A stretch of 64,000 nucleotides of DNA from Diploptera punctata (Eukaryota; Arthropoda; Insecta; Blattodea; Blaberidae): assembly GCA_030220185.1 (NCBI GenBank), contig JASPKZ010005710.1:62001-126000 (forward strand). The letters are read 5' to 3'. This document shows positions 43,295 to 55,024 of the stretch, piece after piece. The translations under genes were made by a program, and so were the position numbers. Position 1 is the stretch's first letter, and the number at the start of each line of letters is the position of its first letter. The notes beneath the pieces are model-generated. The model searched no databases. It saw only the letters and a list, made by a program, of their open reading frames with translations, and was not told where the DNA came from.

Positions 43295-43443
43295 ATTTAT
43301 CGATGATTTGGAAATCACTCGTGATATAACTTATGACTATTTAACTCATGCCCCAAATGACAGTCAATGACCAATCACGTTTCAATTAATTTTGTTTTAC
43401 AACCCATCACAGTCGTGTTTCACCTCGATATTTATCTACTTCT
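43295..43443 (-). repeat. R600, 3' part, joined to another R600 end
   Basis: At 43295-43330 the R600 start (reverse) ends in acttatga. It runs straight into tgactatttaactcatgccc, the reverse of an R600 3' end, with tga shared. The second copy is then split by a LINE at 43444. Confidence 0.8.
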
Positions 43444-44223
43444 TCTTCACGGTTTAGGCTTATTTACTAGCCTGTTCCGGCTCCAAATTGCTGCTCTTTC
43501 CATCTTTTCCTTGGCCTTCCCAAACTTATTCTTCCTCGTGGTGCCTTTGGTATTCTATTCCCAGTCATTCTGGCCAAGTGTTCTTTCCAGTTTGTTCTGT
43601 ATTTCTCTATTGTTGAGTTTAATTCCTCTATTTTTAGTTGTTGTCTTATTTCTGTGTTATGTTTTTGTCTGTTCTTTGATATCCTGCTATTGGTCTGAGG
43701 AATCTCATTTCAGCAGCTTGTATCCTGGCAGATTGTTGTGTTGTTACTGTCCATGTTTCGGATCCATAAGTAATAATAGGCATTGTCATTGTCTTGTATA
43801 ATTTCATTATAGAGTCTTTCCTGGCTTTATTTTTTCAAAGTTCTTTTTAGTGTACCTGTTATATAATTAAACTTATTTATTTTGTTATTTATATATGTGT
43901 CTGCTGTGTATGATATTTCGCAACCTAGGAAGTTATATGTTACTACTTGTTCTATTGGTTTATTTTCTAATATTATCTTTGTCCGAACTGGATGAGCACC
44001 CTTGAAGGCCATTGTGTTTTTTTTTATTTTTGTGAGGATATTTCCATGTTGTATTATTTTGACATTTCATTTAGTTTATATAGCATTCTTTGCAGTTCGT
44101 CTTCTGTTCTTGCTATTAAAACCTGGACATCTGCAAAGGCTACTGTTTTTATTACTATATTTCCTAAGGTAATCCCCCCAGTCGTCATCTCCTTCCATGA
44201 TCTTATCATGTCGTCGAAATAAA
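43444..44223 (-). pseudogene. RTE-like LINE inserted in R600
   Basis: 780 bases with a 14-bp target duplication atttatctacttct (43430-43443, 44224-44237). In reverse it encodes AFADVQVLIARTEDELQRML, where the catalytic YADD position reads FADV. After that come VTYNFLGCEISYTADTYINN, YGSETWTVTTQQSARI and a C-terminus with GRISLGRPRKRW. Its family differs from LINE-A. Stops and a frameshift make it dead. Confidence 0.88.
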
Positions 44224-44770
44224 ATTTATCTACTTCTGTTTATTATATTAAAGAAAGCTACTCCTTCTTAATATTCTGAACAGGTCAGAGTATTATTTTA
44301 CACTGACTGACTCCCGAACAAATACATTAAATATAGCAAATAATTAACAGATTCCTTCGAACTACACATTTGATAATTGTGTGTTCAATAATTGTGTTTT
44401 TAAATAATGATTTTATAGAGTTGTTTCCTAAAAAATAATTAATTACCTATAATGTTCGTTATAATATACAGTTTGATGTGTTTCGTTTTTTCTCCACTAG
44501 GGTGCATTCTTACAATATTGCGATCCTATTTGGAAATAAATAATATGATCTAGTTGCAGCGGATGAACAAAAGAAGCGTAACCAAACATTTATCAATTGT
44601 TTTCAAACATCGCCGTTTATATTAAATGTAAATATTTTAAAATAACTATATTTAAATAATGATTTGTGAGTAAACAGCTTAATTTTATTCGTTGAATAAT
44701 CCTAACAAATGCTACTTTTGATTTCTAAATGCTCTAGATAAATTGGAAATCACTCGTGGCATTACATATA
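44224..44770 (-). repeat. R600, remaining part after the LINE
   Basis: It resumes tattatattaaagaaagct and runs through gaacaggtcagag, acatcgccgttta and ctagataaattggaaatcac to ggcattacat. Confidence 0.88.
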
Positions 44771-44872
44771 ATAATTGCTTGCTAACAATAAATATCTCTC
44801 CTTACTCATTCCATTTATCTGATCAATTCACTTTCGTCTATAATTCGTGGTTTTATCCAATAAAGGCTGCAC

Positions 44873-44873
<1 letters not shown>

Positions 44874-44940
<67 letters not shown>
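44874..44940. repeat. (ATT)n microsatellite
   Basis: A simple repeat following aataaagg, so probably a retroelement tail. Confidence 0.95.
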
Positions 44941-44942
<2 letters not shown>

Positions 44943-45237
44943 CATATCGCACTCGTTTCCATCTCCATTCCTTCATTCAATTATAGCTAGTAAGGATGAT
45001 GGATTACTTTTCTACAATTTAAGAAACTAGTGGCATTATTATTGGTTTGGGTTGGAATGTAAGTAGGCCCATGTGGGATGTGTATACTTTCCAAGTAACA
45101 CATCACGTTAACATTATGCGTGGACTCCAGGAAATGACAGAGGTCGAATATACACAACATCAGCCAAAATTGGAGTAATCTTCATTAACTTAAGTCACTA
45201 TTCCAGGAACATTCTGCTACAAGAATTGTCTATCATT

Positions 45238-45275
<38 letters not shown>

Positions 45276-45675
45276 CAATTCTTACTCTTTTACTGTTATA
45301 TTTAGACTAATATTTATTTATTATAAAATTTCTGCAAACTCTTATTTGAATGTTACGAATTACCTGATAAATTTTAATTTATTCATTAGCCTATATATAT
45401 TTATAACTACTGTAGTATTTTAAACTATTGTATTTATTTTAAGTGTATTTTATGTTCGTTGTAGAGTATTTAGTATTATTTTGAGAGATAATATTACTGT
45501 ATTTAAACATATATTATTTTCGTATATCTTATTTTACTGATATCGTGAAAGATAAGGCCAATTCAAATAAAACTTTATTATTATTACTATTATTATTATA
45601 TAAATATATAATTATAATAAATAAGTAATCTACATTTGAATCGAAGTTCCCGTATGAGTACTCTTTCGTGTTAGG
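44941..45675 (+). other. Non-coding sequence with a LINE-like 3' end
   Basis: 45238-45274 is an (ATA)n run. The part ending gataaggccaattcaaataa aactttatt then ATT repeats (about 45560-45600) looks like a LINE 3' end. No coding block is seen. Confidence 0.4.
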
Positions 45676-45978
45676 TAAAGTAAAGTGATCCCACAACAGG
45701 CCCGGAGGCCCTTGGGGTAGTAGGAGGTTAAGGCTCCCACTTTTTCTAGACAATCGGCACTATATGTCAGCCGGGTTGTCAGCCCTGCGTGACGGCCGCC
45801 TTTACCCCCAGAACAAGTGTCTGGTACTCATTTCTGTTAGAGGCTGAGTCGACCCCAGGGCTATAGTGCCGCCAGAGGGTTTGGGTCAGTTTAAAAATCC
45901 TGACCCCAACGGGACTTGAACCCTCGACCCTCCGGCTTGTAGCTCAGTGCCTTAACCACTATGCTACGGCGTGCCCCC
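45676..45978 (-). mobile_element. SINE-B, full length, minus strand
   Basis: It is complete with head at the right. The target duplication is tcgtgttagg (45666-45675, 45979-45988). Confidence 0.93.
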
Positions 45979-45988
45979 TCGTGTTAGG

Positions 45989-46289
45989 AGAATATTCAAT
46001 TATTAAATAATATATACTATTTATTTAATCTATATAAATAATGTAATTAAGAACAGCTTTACTGAGAATATATATATATACATATAATTGTGTTGAAATG
46101 GAAATGGGGGGGGTCATGTGCTCCGAATGGAACCTAAAAGTGGACTTATGCAGTGACTATGTGAGATGTTGTCAAGTAACGAGTCGTAAAATCCTCGGAA
46201 CTAACACTGATCTTGAGATATAATTAACTAATCATAGTGTGAAAACGTATTATTTCCGGACATTGGTACCTTATTAAAAATGGTCAGCT
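45989..46289. other. Non-coding sequence
   Basis: Nothing recognisable. Confidence 0.35.
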
Positions 46290-46612
46290 TATCTCATAAT
46301 AATAATAATAATAATAATAATTTTATTTATATACAGAATTTTAATGTTTACACATCTTTCTGTGCCTAAAGTTTTATTTTTCTTCTCCACTCGTCTCTCT
46401 CCATCCAATCCATGTCCTGCAGTCCTCTTGCTCTCATTCCAGTTCTTATTTCCTGCATCCACGAGTTTCGAGGTCTTCCTCTCCTCCTTCTTCCAGGTGG
46501 ACACCATTCCAATGTTTTCCTGGGTAATCTTTCTTCTTGCATTCGTCGTACGTGCCCATACCAATTTAATTGCTTATACCGTATATAATCTACTATTGAA
46601 TAACCAATATTC

Positions 46613-46659
<47 letters not shown>

Positions 46660-48218
46660 TTTATTTATATACAGAATTTTAATGTTTACACATCTTTTTG
46701 TGCCTAAAGTTTTATTTTTCTTCTCCACTCGTCTCTCTCCATCCAATCCATGTCCTGCAGTCCTCTTGCTCTCATTCCAGTTCTTATTTCCTACATCCAC
46801 GAGTTTCGAGGTCTTCCTCTCCTCCTTCTTCCAGGTGGACACCATTCCAATGTTTTCCTGGGTAATCTTTCTTCTTGCATTCGTCGTACGTGCCCATACC
46901 AATTTAATTGCTTATACCGTATATAATCTACTATTGAATAACCAATATTCATAATAATAATAATAATAATAATAATTTTATTTATATACAGAATTTTAAT
47001 GTTTACACATCTTTTTGTGCCTAAAGTTTTATTTTTCTTCTCCACTCGTCTCTCTCCATCCAATCCATGTCCTGCAGTCCTCTTGCTCTCATTCCAGTTC
47101 TTATTTCCTGCATCCACGAGTTTCGAGGTCTTCCTCTCCTCCTTCTTCCAGGTGGACACCATTCCAATGTTTTCCTGGGTAATCTTTCTTCTTGCATTCG
47201 TCGTACGTGCCTATACCAATTTAATTGCTTATACCGTATATAATCTACTATTGAATAACCAATATTCATAATAATAATAATAATAATAATAATAATTTTA
47301 TTTATATACAGAATTTTAATCTTTACACATCTTTTTGTGCCTAAAGTTTTATTTTTCTTCTCCACTCGTCTCTCTCCATCCAATCCATGTCCTGCAGTCC
47401 TCTTGCTCTCATTCCAGTTCTTATTTCCTGCATCCACGAGTTTCGAGGTCTTCCTCTCCTCCTTCTTCCAGGTGGACACCATTCCAATGTTTTCCTGGGT
47501 AATCTTTCTTCTTGCATTCGTCGTACGTGCCCATACTAATTTAATTGCTTATACCGTATATAATCTACTATTGAATAACCAATATTCATAATAATAATAA
47601 TAATAATAATTTTATTTATATACAGAATTTTAATCTTTACACATCTTTTTGTGCCTAAAGTTTTATTTTTCTTCTCCACTCGTCTCTCTCCATCCAATCC
47701 ATGTCCTGCAGTCCTCTTGCTCTCATTCCAGTTCTTATTTCCTGCATCCACGAGTTTCGAGGTCTTCCTCTCCTCCTTCTTCCAGGTGGACACCATTCCA
47801 ATGTTTTCCTGGGTAATCTTTCTTCTTGCATTCGTCGTACGTGCCCATAGCAATTTAATTGGTTATACTGTATATAATCTACTATTGAATAACCAATATT
47901 AATTGTAATAATAATAATAATAATAATTTTATTTATATACAGAATTTTAATGTTTATACATCTTTCTGTGCCTAAAGTTTTATTTTTCTTCTCCACTCGT
48001 CTCTCTCCATCCAATCCATGTCCTGCAGTCCTCTTGCTCTCATTCCAGTTCTTATTTCCTGCATCCACGAGTTTCGAGGTCTTCCTCTCCTCCTTCTTCC
48101 AGGTGGACACCATTCCAATGTTTTCCTGGGTAATCTTTCTTCTTGCATTCGTCGTACGTTCCCATACCAATTTAACTGTTTATACCGTATATAATCTACT
48201 ATTGATTAAGCAATATTC
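46290..48218 (-). repeat. Tandem array of six LINE 3' ends
   Basis: Units begin ttttatttatatacagaatt at 46321, 46659, 46976, 47296, 47610 and 47927, spaced 314-338 bases. Each starts with a TAA run of different length. Each encodes in reverse NIGYSIVDYIRYKQLNWYGH, then RRRGRPRNSWMQEIRTGMRA and MDWMERDEWRRKIKL, the C-terminus of an RTE-like LINE. Unit frames remain mostly open and differ by few bases. A half unit lies at 29310-29472. Confidence 0.95.
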
Positions 48219-48237
48219 ATCTATCTATCTATCGTCG

Positions 48238-48690
48238 GGTTTTTACAGCTGCTGCCGTCTTCCCGTGCCAAACCTCCAAAGCCTACGGTCTTGGGCATCT
48301 TCGATGCTTAGTTCTCTAACTTGCATTATTGTCTTCATGTTTTCGTTCCATGTTAACGCTGGTCTCCCTCTTTTCTTCTTTCTGTTCGGAACCCATTCAT
48401 ATAGTTGCTTCGGCCATCGCTCATCTTCCATTCTTAAAACATGTCCTAACCACTTTTATTCCTTCTCCTCAATTCTTTTAATAATGCTTTCTTCTGCTTT
48501 CATTATGTTTCTAATTTCCTTATTTGTGACACGTTCTAATTTAGACTTCCTGGCACTTCTTCGTAAATAATCCATTTCTTGAGCTATTAGTCTATTCTTC
48601 TAGTACTTATTGATTGTCCATACCTCACTTCCGTACATTGCAACAGATTCCACCAATGTTTTACTAATATATTTTTTTGTGTCTTTCCAA
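48238..48690 (-). pseudogene. RTE-like LINE, C-terminal region
   Basis: In reverse: RRSARKSKLERVTNKEIRNI, ILRMEDERWPKQLYEWVPNR and KRGRPALTWNENMKTIMQVR, ending RRLWRFGTGRRQQL. It is a sibling of 28375-28800. An (ATCT)n tail at 48219-48231 marks its 3' end. Confidence 0.85.
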
Positions 48691-48715
48691 ATATGCTTAT
48701 CCCACCAATATTCAT

Positions 48716-48717
<2 letters not shown>

Positions 48718-48772
<55 letters not shown>
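48718..48772. repeat. (ATA)n microsatellite
   Basis: Simple repeat. Confidence 0.95.
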
Positions 48773-48828
48773 TAGCTTTATTTTACTTACTACCTCGCCT
48801 CCGTTATCGATGTTCTTTTGCAACACGC

Positions 48829-48830
48829 AG

Positions 48831-48909
<79 letters not shown>

Positions 48910-48910
48910 T
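48829..48910. repeat. (TA)n and (TG)n microsatellites
   Basis: Simple repeats. Confidence 0.95.
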
Positions 48911-49470
48911 ATCTTTTATAGACTTCTAAACCGTTCAACCGATCTTCGTGAAAATTTGTATAGGCCTATACAGGATTTCATATGCGGCGATTGTTTAGCC
49001 GTTATCTATTATGTTCTAAAAACATTAGGAGTAGAGTATGTCACTGCAAAATAATGTCATGACCCATTCAGAGTGTTAAAAAGGAGGTGCTTTCTTTATT
49101 ATGACTATTTAACTCATGCCCCAAATGGGAGTCAATGACCAATCACGTTTCAATGATTTCTGTTTTACAACCAATCAGAGTCGTGTTCCACGAAATATTT
49201 ATCAGTGTTATAATTACCATATTAAAGAAAGCTCCTCCTTTTTAATATTCTGAACAGGTCTGATCATTAATAATAACCCAAGGTATGTTATTATTATCCA
49301 AAAAATAAGCAAAATCCGACCGTTAGAAGTGGGGGTTTACCTGAAACTTGAAATTAAAAAAATTACTCTAGGAACCTCCATGTTTGATTCATCGCAGTGT
49401 ATGCCATATAATTAATTAACCCTTAATATTTAATTTATTTACGCGTAGCAGCTCATGCCAGATATTAGTT
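48911..49470 (+). repeat. Helitron-like remnant with R600 pieces
   Basis: The 5' words gacttctaaaccg..cttcgtgaaaatttgta match 34715-34760, and gtagcagctcatgccagata near 49445 resembles a Helitron 3' end. Between them R600 pieces lie in both orientations (plus 49045-49095, minus 49096-49270), joined at ttatgactatttaac. Confidence 0.5.
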
Positions 49471-49520
49471 AGTATCTAATAAAAGAAAAAATGTTTCCCC
49501 TAAACCACGGCGGTGACCAT

Positions 49521-50127
49521 TTTCCATAAGTAATGTCACGAGTGATTTCGTGGCTCGTGAATTTATCTAGAGGAACTGGAAGTCAAGAATGGCATTTGTT
49601 AGGACTATTTAGCGAATACAATTAAGTTGTTTACTCAAAAATCATAATTTAAATATAGTTACCGGTATTTTAAAATATTTATATATTTAATGTAAACGGC
49701 GATGTTCGAAAACAAATCAGAAATCTGAAGTTATGTATATTCACTGCAATTTGATCATATTATTTATTGCCAAATAGGATCGCAATATTGTAAGAATCAC
49801 CCTAGTGGAGAAATAATGAAACACATCAAACTATATATTATAATCAACATTATAGGTTACTCATTTATTTTTTTTGTAAACAACTCAGTAAAATCACGGA
49901 ATCTGTTCATTATATGCTATATTCAATGTATTTGTTGGATAAAAATAACGCTCTGACCAGTTCAGAACATTAAAAAGGAGGAGCTTTCTTTATCACAAAA
50001 GGGGAGCTGATAAAGAGAAATCGATAAAGAGCGAGGTGAAACACGAGACGGTCATTAATTGTAAAACAAAATTAATTGAAACGTGATTGGCCATTGTCTA
50101 CCATTTGGGGCATGAGTTAAATAAGAA
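49521..50127 (+). repeat. R600 copy
   Basis: It runs from cataagtaatgtcacgagtg to catgagttaaat. It keeps part of the start hairpin (gtggctcgtgaatttatctag). Confidence 0.87.
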
Positions 50128-50460
50128 TATGTTGTTATCCCAGTGTCAAAATATGAGTACATATTTTCATGCTAGGTGTAACTTGATGATTGTGCTCTGA
50201 TGTCATCTAAAACATTGAATCAACAAACACTAATTATGCATATTGAAATAATGTAAACGTTGACATTAGTGAACAAGCAAAATTGCCATTGCCAAGTTAA
50301 AAGCTTGAATTAACATTCAAAACCATCGAGGGACTTGGCTCAAGCGGTAGCATTTGATACTCTGAAAATAGGATTCAGGAATTTATAATTTAACCTATTT
50401 CGTCCCTTAAGGGCTAAGAATTCCTACCAGCTGACAGCATAGCTATGGAATACTCATTAA
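50128..50460. other. Non-coding sequence with a tRNA-like trace
   Basis: At 50335-50365 ggctcaagcggtagcatttg resembles the fragments at 5876 and 28006. Otherwise nothing is seen. Confidence 0.35.
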
Positions 50461-51174
50461 TAGGGCAAGGCAATTAATGATTTTGTATCTTTTTCTTATG
50501 AAGATTGAAATATTGCTTGCATATATAAAAATGTATGGCATTAATAAACGGATTAAATAAAATCAATTCGTTAGGACATTTTTTTTTTGCATTTTCTTAA
50601 CTTTTTTAGGGATATGTCATTTTTTGGCAATTTTTGGGTCATTTTGAGCATTTTTTACACATTTACGGAAGGCTGTGACATTATTTGTATTTCATTTGAT
50701 ATTTTATTATAATTCAGTATTTTTCCTTGTCAATACAATTTCTTGGGATTAAGTAGATGTTTTGCTAATTACTACCCCTATTTTTCAAGCTATGTGCATA
50801 ATGAACTTGCCCACTTCTAGGAATTTTATTCAATTTCTTAGAGCTCATGCTAGCTTTTCCCCCTATTTTGATTGTTAATGTAATTCAAAATTATTGTAAA
50901 ATTGAAATGGATTTTTTGCAATAAAAGGTACCCTAATATATATATTTTTTAAATACCTTTATTTTAATATTCTGATGTAAAGTTAAATTTTATGTCATTC
51001 AATAATCAAATGAGTTTTTAATCTAATAAATAGTATTTTTATTGGTAATTTTTAACTTTTTATTCGTCATATTTTTTTTTATTTTATTCGTCATTTTTTG
51101 TATTTTTTAGGTCATAAATGCATTTTTATTTTGCATTTTTTACCAATTTATAGGTCATTAAATGCCTTGCCCTA
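50461..51174 (-). mobile_element. hAT-type MITE, 714 bp, inverted relative of 23404-24118
   Basis: The termini tagggcaaggcaattaatga and tcattaaatgccttgcccta are inverted copies. Flanking 8-mers ctcattaa (50453-50460) and cttattaa (51175-51182) agree at seven positions, as expected for hAT. No transposase. Confidence 0.88.
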
Positions 51175-51182
51175 CTTATTAA

Positions 51183-51600
51183 ACTAACTCACTAGCACTA
51201 TCGAAGCCGTAGGTTCATGGCCGCGTGGACCAAGCTCGCCATACATTCCAATCCTGAGCTAATGCTTTCCAATCATACCTTGTTTAATCTACTTCCCTCA
51301 AATCATTATTAATGTTATTCTCCCATCTCATTCGTAGCCAACTTTTTGCGTGCTTTCTCGCTTTCTCTCTGATTTTCGTACAAAAAAATGTTTGCATGCC
51401 CCTTTTTCATTTCTCTCTTTGATTTTTCCTACAAAAAATGTTTGCATGCCCCTTTTTCATTTCTCTCTTTGATTTTTCCTACAAAAAATGTTTCTATGCT
51501 CCTTTTTCATTTCCCATTCGTGCCACATGCCATGCCTATTGTAGCTTACGACACTGAATGTTTTTGATTACATCTGGTTTCCCATAAAGAGCAGCAAAAT
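51183..51600 (-). pseudogene. LINE-A divergent copy with an internal 50-bp triplication
   Basis: The 3' end (ctagcactatcgaagccgta) and the later blocks follow LINE-A. At 51359-51508 a 50-bp unit containing cctacaaaaaatgtttgcat is present three times, replacing the GKPEGKRPVGRP region. Confidence 0.85.
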
Positions 51601-51769
51601 GCATTGAAGTTGGCGGTGGAATGTTTCAACATTTTTTTATGAAGAAACGTACGCAATTAAACAAAACTTACAATAACATAATATTCATATGCAATCATCT
51701 GCACTTTTCCGCTTCCTCGTTGTTTTCATTAAATTACCCCGAAACGGTTAAGAAAATGCCATATATCAT

Positions 51770-52250
51770 CATCATCATCATGAACAAATTCGTTTTAGGC
51801 CATGTGGCCTGTACGGTAAACCTAGCGAAAATGGTCTTGATCTTTCCACCGATGTTTTGGTCTTCCTTGGTCCCTATGTCCAGTTGGGGTATATTGGAAT
51901 GCCAATTTTGGAAGTCTTTCTTGCCATTCTCCTCAGATGATTTTTCCATTCTTGTTGGTATCTTTGTATATCTTCATTTAAACTTGTTACTCCAAGTTTT
52001 CCTCTGATAATAGTGTTCCTTTGGTGATCCAGTCTATTAACTCCTAACAATGATCGTAAGAAGCGCATTTGGCTTACTTGAAGTTTATGAGAGTTTCTTT
52101 TATTTAAAATCCAAATTTCACTTCCGTATTTTAGAGCAGTTTTGATGTGATGTTATGTAATCTTAGTTTTGTCTCTGTCCTCATCTGTTTACCAAAATGT
52201 CTTCCTATTACCCCATTCATTTTATTATATTTTTGTAATTTTGAATCAAT
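51770..52250 (-). pseudogene. RTE-like LINE, C-terminal region
   Basis: In reverse: SQMRFLRSLLGVNRLDHQRN, LNEDIQRYQQEWKNHLRRMA and RKTSKIGIPIYPNWT, then a tail with atgatgatgatg. Frames shift, and the RT core is missing. Confidence 0.8.
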
Positions 52251-52251
52251 G

Positions 52252-52253
<2 letters not shown>

Positions 52254-52285
<32 letters not shown>
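52254..52285. repeat. (TA)n microsatellite
   Basis: Simple repeat. Confidence 0.95.
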
Positions 52286-52289
<4 letters not shown>

Positions 52290-52460
52290 GTTTTTTGAAC
52301 TGAGTTCACCAGTCTATCACCCATCAAAGCATGTACCTTTCCTCCTGACTCACCCTGTTTTATATATAATTAATGGAGTCAGGCGTAATTTAGCGGAAAT
52401 GCATTATATGCAAAATAAAACTATTTACCTTAGTTGCAATTCACCTAAAAGAGTCAGCAA

Positions 52461-52720
52461 TTAATCTGGGATGCAAATATGTCCATTTAAAATCATAGAT
52501 TCCAGTAAAAGTGATAAAATAAAACAATAAACATAACAAATTGATCCCAACACGTGTTTCGCCCTTGAACAGGGCATCATCAGAGCAATACGTAATCGTA
52601 ATCACCCTGTTCAAGGACGAAACACGTGTCGGGATCAATTTGTGTATGTTTAGTGTCCTGTTTTATCACTTTTACTGGTATCTATGGTTTTTAGTAGACA
52701 TATTTGCATCCCAGATTGAT
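52461..52720. mobile_element. Palindromic retroelement ends, second motif family
   Basis: Arms 52461-52590 and 52591-52720 are inverted copies. Each carries ctgatgatgccctgttcaag-like sequence followed by ggcgaaacacgtgt. The layout equals that of the Penelope-like palindromes at 13973 and 38081, though the sequence differs. A 26-bp tandem duplication (ttttagtggaattac..) follows at 52720-52771. Confidence 0.65.
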
Positions 52721-52794
52721 TTTAGTGGAATTACTACCAAGGTATTTTTAGTGGAATTACGACCAAGGTATTTTTATTATATATATAAAACCTT

Positions 52795-53735
52795 ATAGCA
52801 ATCATCAAAGAAATTCATTCAGGAAACAGTACAACTATCAAATATGGAAATAGCAGATCTAAAAGAAATTTTAGTCTAGCAAGGAATACGACAAGGAGAC
52901 TCATTAAGTCCCATATAGTTCACACTAATAATGGATAAAATCATCAAAGAAATAAAAGTTGAAGTTAGAAAAGGAATTAAAATAGGTAACAAAGAGTTGA
53001 AGATAATAAACTATGCTGATGACACAGTTCTAATTGCACAAAGTGAAGATGATTTACAAATGCTGTTGCACAAATTTAGAATCATTGTAGCAAAATATTA
53101 CATGAAAATCTCAACAAATAAAACCAAATCAATGGCAATATCCAAGGACCCATGACGTGTTAAATTAGAAATAGAAGGGAAAAGTAGAGAAGAAGTCATG
53201 AAATTCAAATATTTAGGAGTAGAAATTAATAGCAGCAACAGAATAACAGATGAAATCCTCCATCAAGCAAATAATGCAAACAAAATATCGAGATGTTTAA
53301 ACAATACTGTTTGGAAAAATAAAAATTTAAGAATAGATACAAAAGTAAGAATATACAAATCTGTCACAAGACCAGTTCTAACATATGGTTGTGAATGCCG
53401 AACAGAAACGCAAAAAACAAAACAAATCAATGAAACAACCGAAATGAAAGTATTAAGGAAAATCGTAGGAAAATCGCTGAGAGAGAAAATTCGCAGTTCT
53501 GTTATTAGAGAAGAAAGTGAAATTGAACCTATAAACCTTTGGATAAATGATAGAAGACTAAATTGGAACGATCACATAGATAGAATGGAGAACAGTAGAT
53601 TAGTGAAGAAAGACGTGACTGGACACTTCAGCAGAAAAGGCCTTTAGGAAGAACACAACTACGATGGAAGGACGTCACCAAACCCCGGACCTGTAGTGAA
53701 TGAACACGCAACAAGCTGCCAGCTTTCATGCGTAG
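52795..53735 (+). pseudogene. RTE-like LINE, RT domain to C-terminus
   Basis: It contains QGIRQGDSLSP (52882-52915, with a stop on either side), FTLIMDKIIKEI, catalytic NYADDTVLIAQSEDDLQML, KISTNKTKSMAI and MKFKYLGVEINSSNRI. After these come RIYKSVTRPVLTYGCE and RRLNWNDHIDRMENSRLVKK. A TGA at 53154 and a frame change near 53640 break it. A (GAA)n tail and AT repeat follow. It is the most complete RT region in the window after LINE-A. Confidence 0.9.
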
Positions 53736-53770
53736 AGGAAGAAGAAGAATATATATATATATATATATAA

Positions 53771-54034
53771 TACCGATAAAATATAACTTTCTATTTTACG
53801 GGTATGAGAGATTTTTTGTTACATATAGCGCATTCGTCTCTCATGAAAACATGGGTGCTCCCGCAGCGGGATTTTTCTTGACCTAGCTTATTTAATTACA
53901 CTCATTTTCCCTACAGAGTCAGTGAGTGACATGTGGTTAGCACATCGCCTCAATGAGACATGTAATAGGCAACTAAGGTATTACTTGGATGAGTGAAGGT
54001 CAGTTAAATTTTGCTCTTAGGCACAAATTTAGGC
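53771..54034. other. Non-coding sequence
   Basis: Part of 53930-54034 (cgcctcaatgagacatgtaat) may be the SINE-F 3' part in reverse. Confidence 0.35.
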
Positions 54035-54214
54035 TTGAGGTTATTTTACGAACCCAAAAATATTCAGAATCAGAACCCACAGCTTAAAGTCCCTCCCGGA
54101 GGACTTGCTCCTTGGATTTTTCCGTCCTAAAAAATCCATCGACCCCGGCCGGGTTTGAACCCGCGACTCTCGGGACCAGAGGCAAGGAGCGTAACCACTA
54201 GTCTACCGCGGCCG
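54035..54214 (-). mobile_element. SINE-F, 5' half, minus strand
   Basis: The head is at the right (ccgcggtagactagtggtta in reverse), with B box ggttcaaacccgg and body ggagggactttaag. A TAA repeat abuts the head. Confidence 0.87.

Positions 54215-54215
<1 letters not shown>

Positions 54216-54273
<58 letters not shown>
54216..54273. repeat. (TAA)n microsatellite
   Basis: Simple repeat. Confidence 0.95.
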
Positions 54274-54340
54274 GCATTTTATTTTAGCTGGCAGAGTTAA
54301 GGCCATAAGGACTTCTCTTCCACTCAACCAGCGATAGTTA
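54274..54340 (-). repeat. LINE 3' end-like block
   Basis: ctggcagagttaaggccata resembles the block at 21594-21650 in reverse. Confidence 0.5.
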
Positions 54341-54477
54341 GTAGGAATAACACAAAAATTACATCCATATTACAATTTTAAGATATTATTTAAAAACCAG
54401 ACTAAACAAAATACAATGATGATGTGATCTAATACTAGCTAATACTAACAAAAACATAGAATATAATAAAATTATAA

Positions 54478-54700
54478 TTATATAAAATAAAGTAAGTAGT
54501 TTCCTAGATGATATATTTCTAATTCACTTTTTATTTCTTCATTTCTTATGTGGCCCAATTGTGTACATCCTTTGGTACTTCTTAGAAAAGTAATTTCTGC
54601 ACTTTGTTTTTTTTTTTTGTTTTTTTTCATCATATTTCTTTGCTGTGGGTCGTCATATTTCAATTCCTTCTGGATTTTTTCATGCTGAGACTTGAAAGTA
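54478..54700 (-). pseudogene. LINE C-terminal fragment
   Basis: A 61-codon frame with EITFLRSTKGCTQLGHIRNE matches the MRFLRS..G..R.D..RN block of RTE-like LINEs. Confidence 0.65.
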
Positions 54701-54724
54701 GTTTTGAAGTTCCTTAGGACAGGT

Positions 54725-54935
54725 TACTGGCCTGACGCTAAGTAGTCCAGTGGTAGGGCTGCTACCTTTTAGTCTCTGGACAGACATTAGGATACCGCAT
54801 TTACTCAGTACCCGATGGAACGGTTATACCGCCGTGACTCGGACCTCAGATCCTCGTTTGTGAAAACGGATTGTACCACGAGAAGGTGAGGATGAGAATT
54901 GGGTAGGAGTGGTTATACACACGTCACTACCCCTT
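54725..54935 (+). repeat. Possible tRNA-like SINE, old
   Basis: ctaagtagtccagtggtagg resembles a D-arm region. The block gtaccacgagaaggtgagg also occurs near 1685. No clear B box. Confidence 0.4.
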
Positions 54936-55024
54936 ACAGCCCTTGTATTTTTTTAATATTATATATTTTCCACATTTCCTAACGTACCGGTGAGTAATAT
55001 GAGTTAATAAAATTTGGATAGAGA

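Noticed and set aside
46290..48570. Plus-strand frames of 83-206 codons in the array as genes
   Set aside because: They are antisense to the LINE C-terminus, which has the recognisable W.GH..RM and GRPR blocks on the minus strand.
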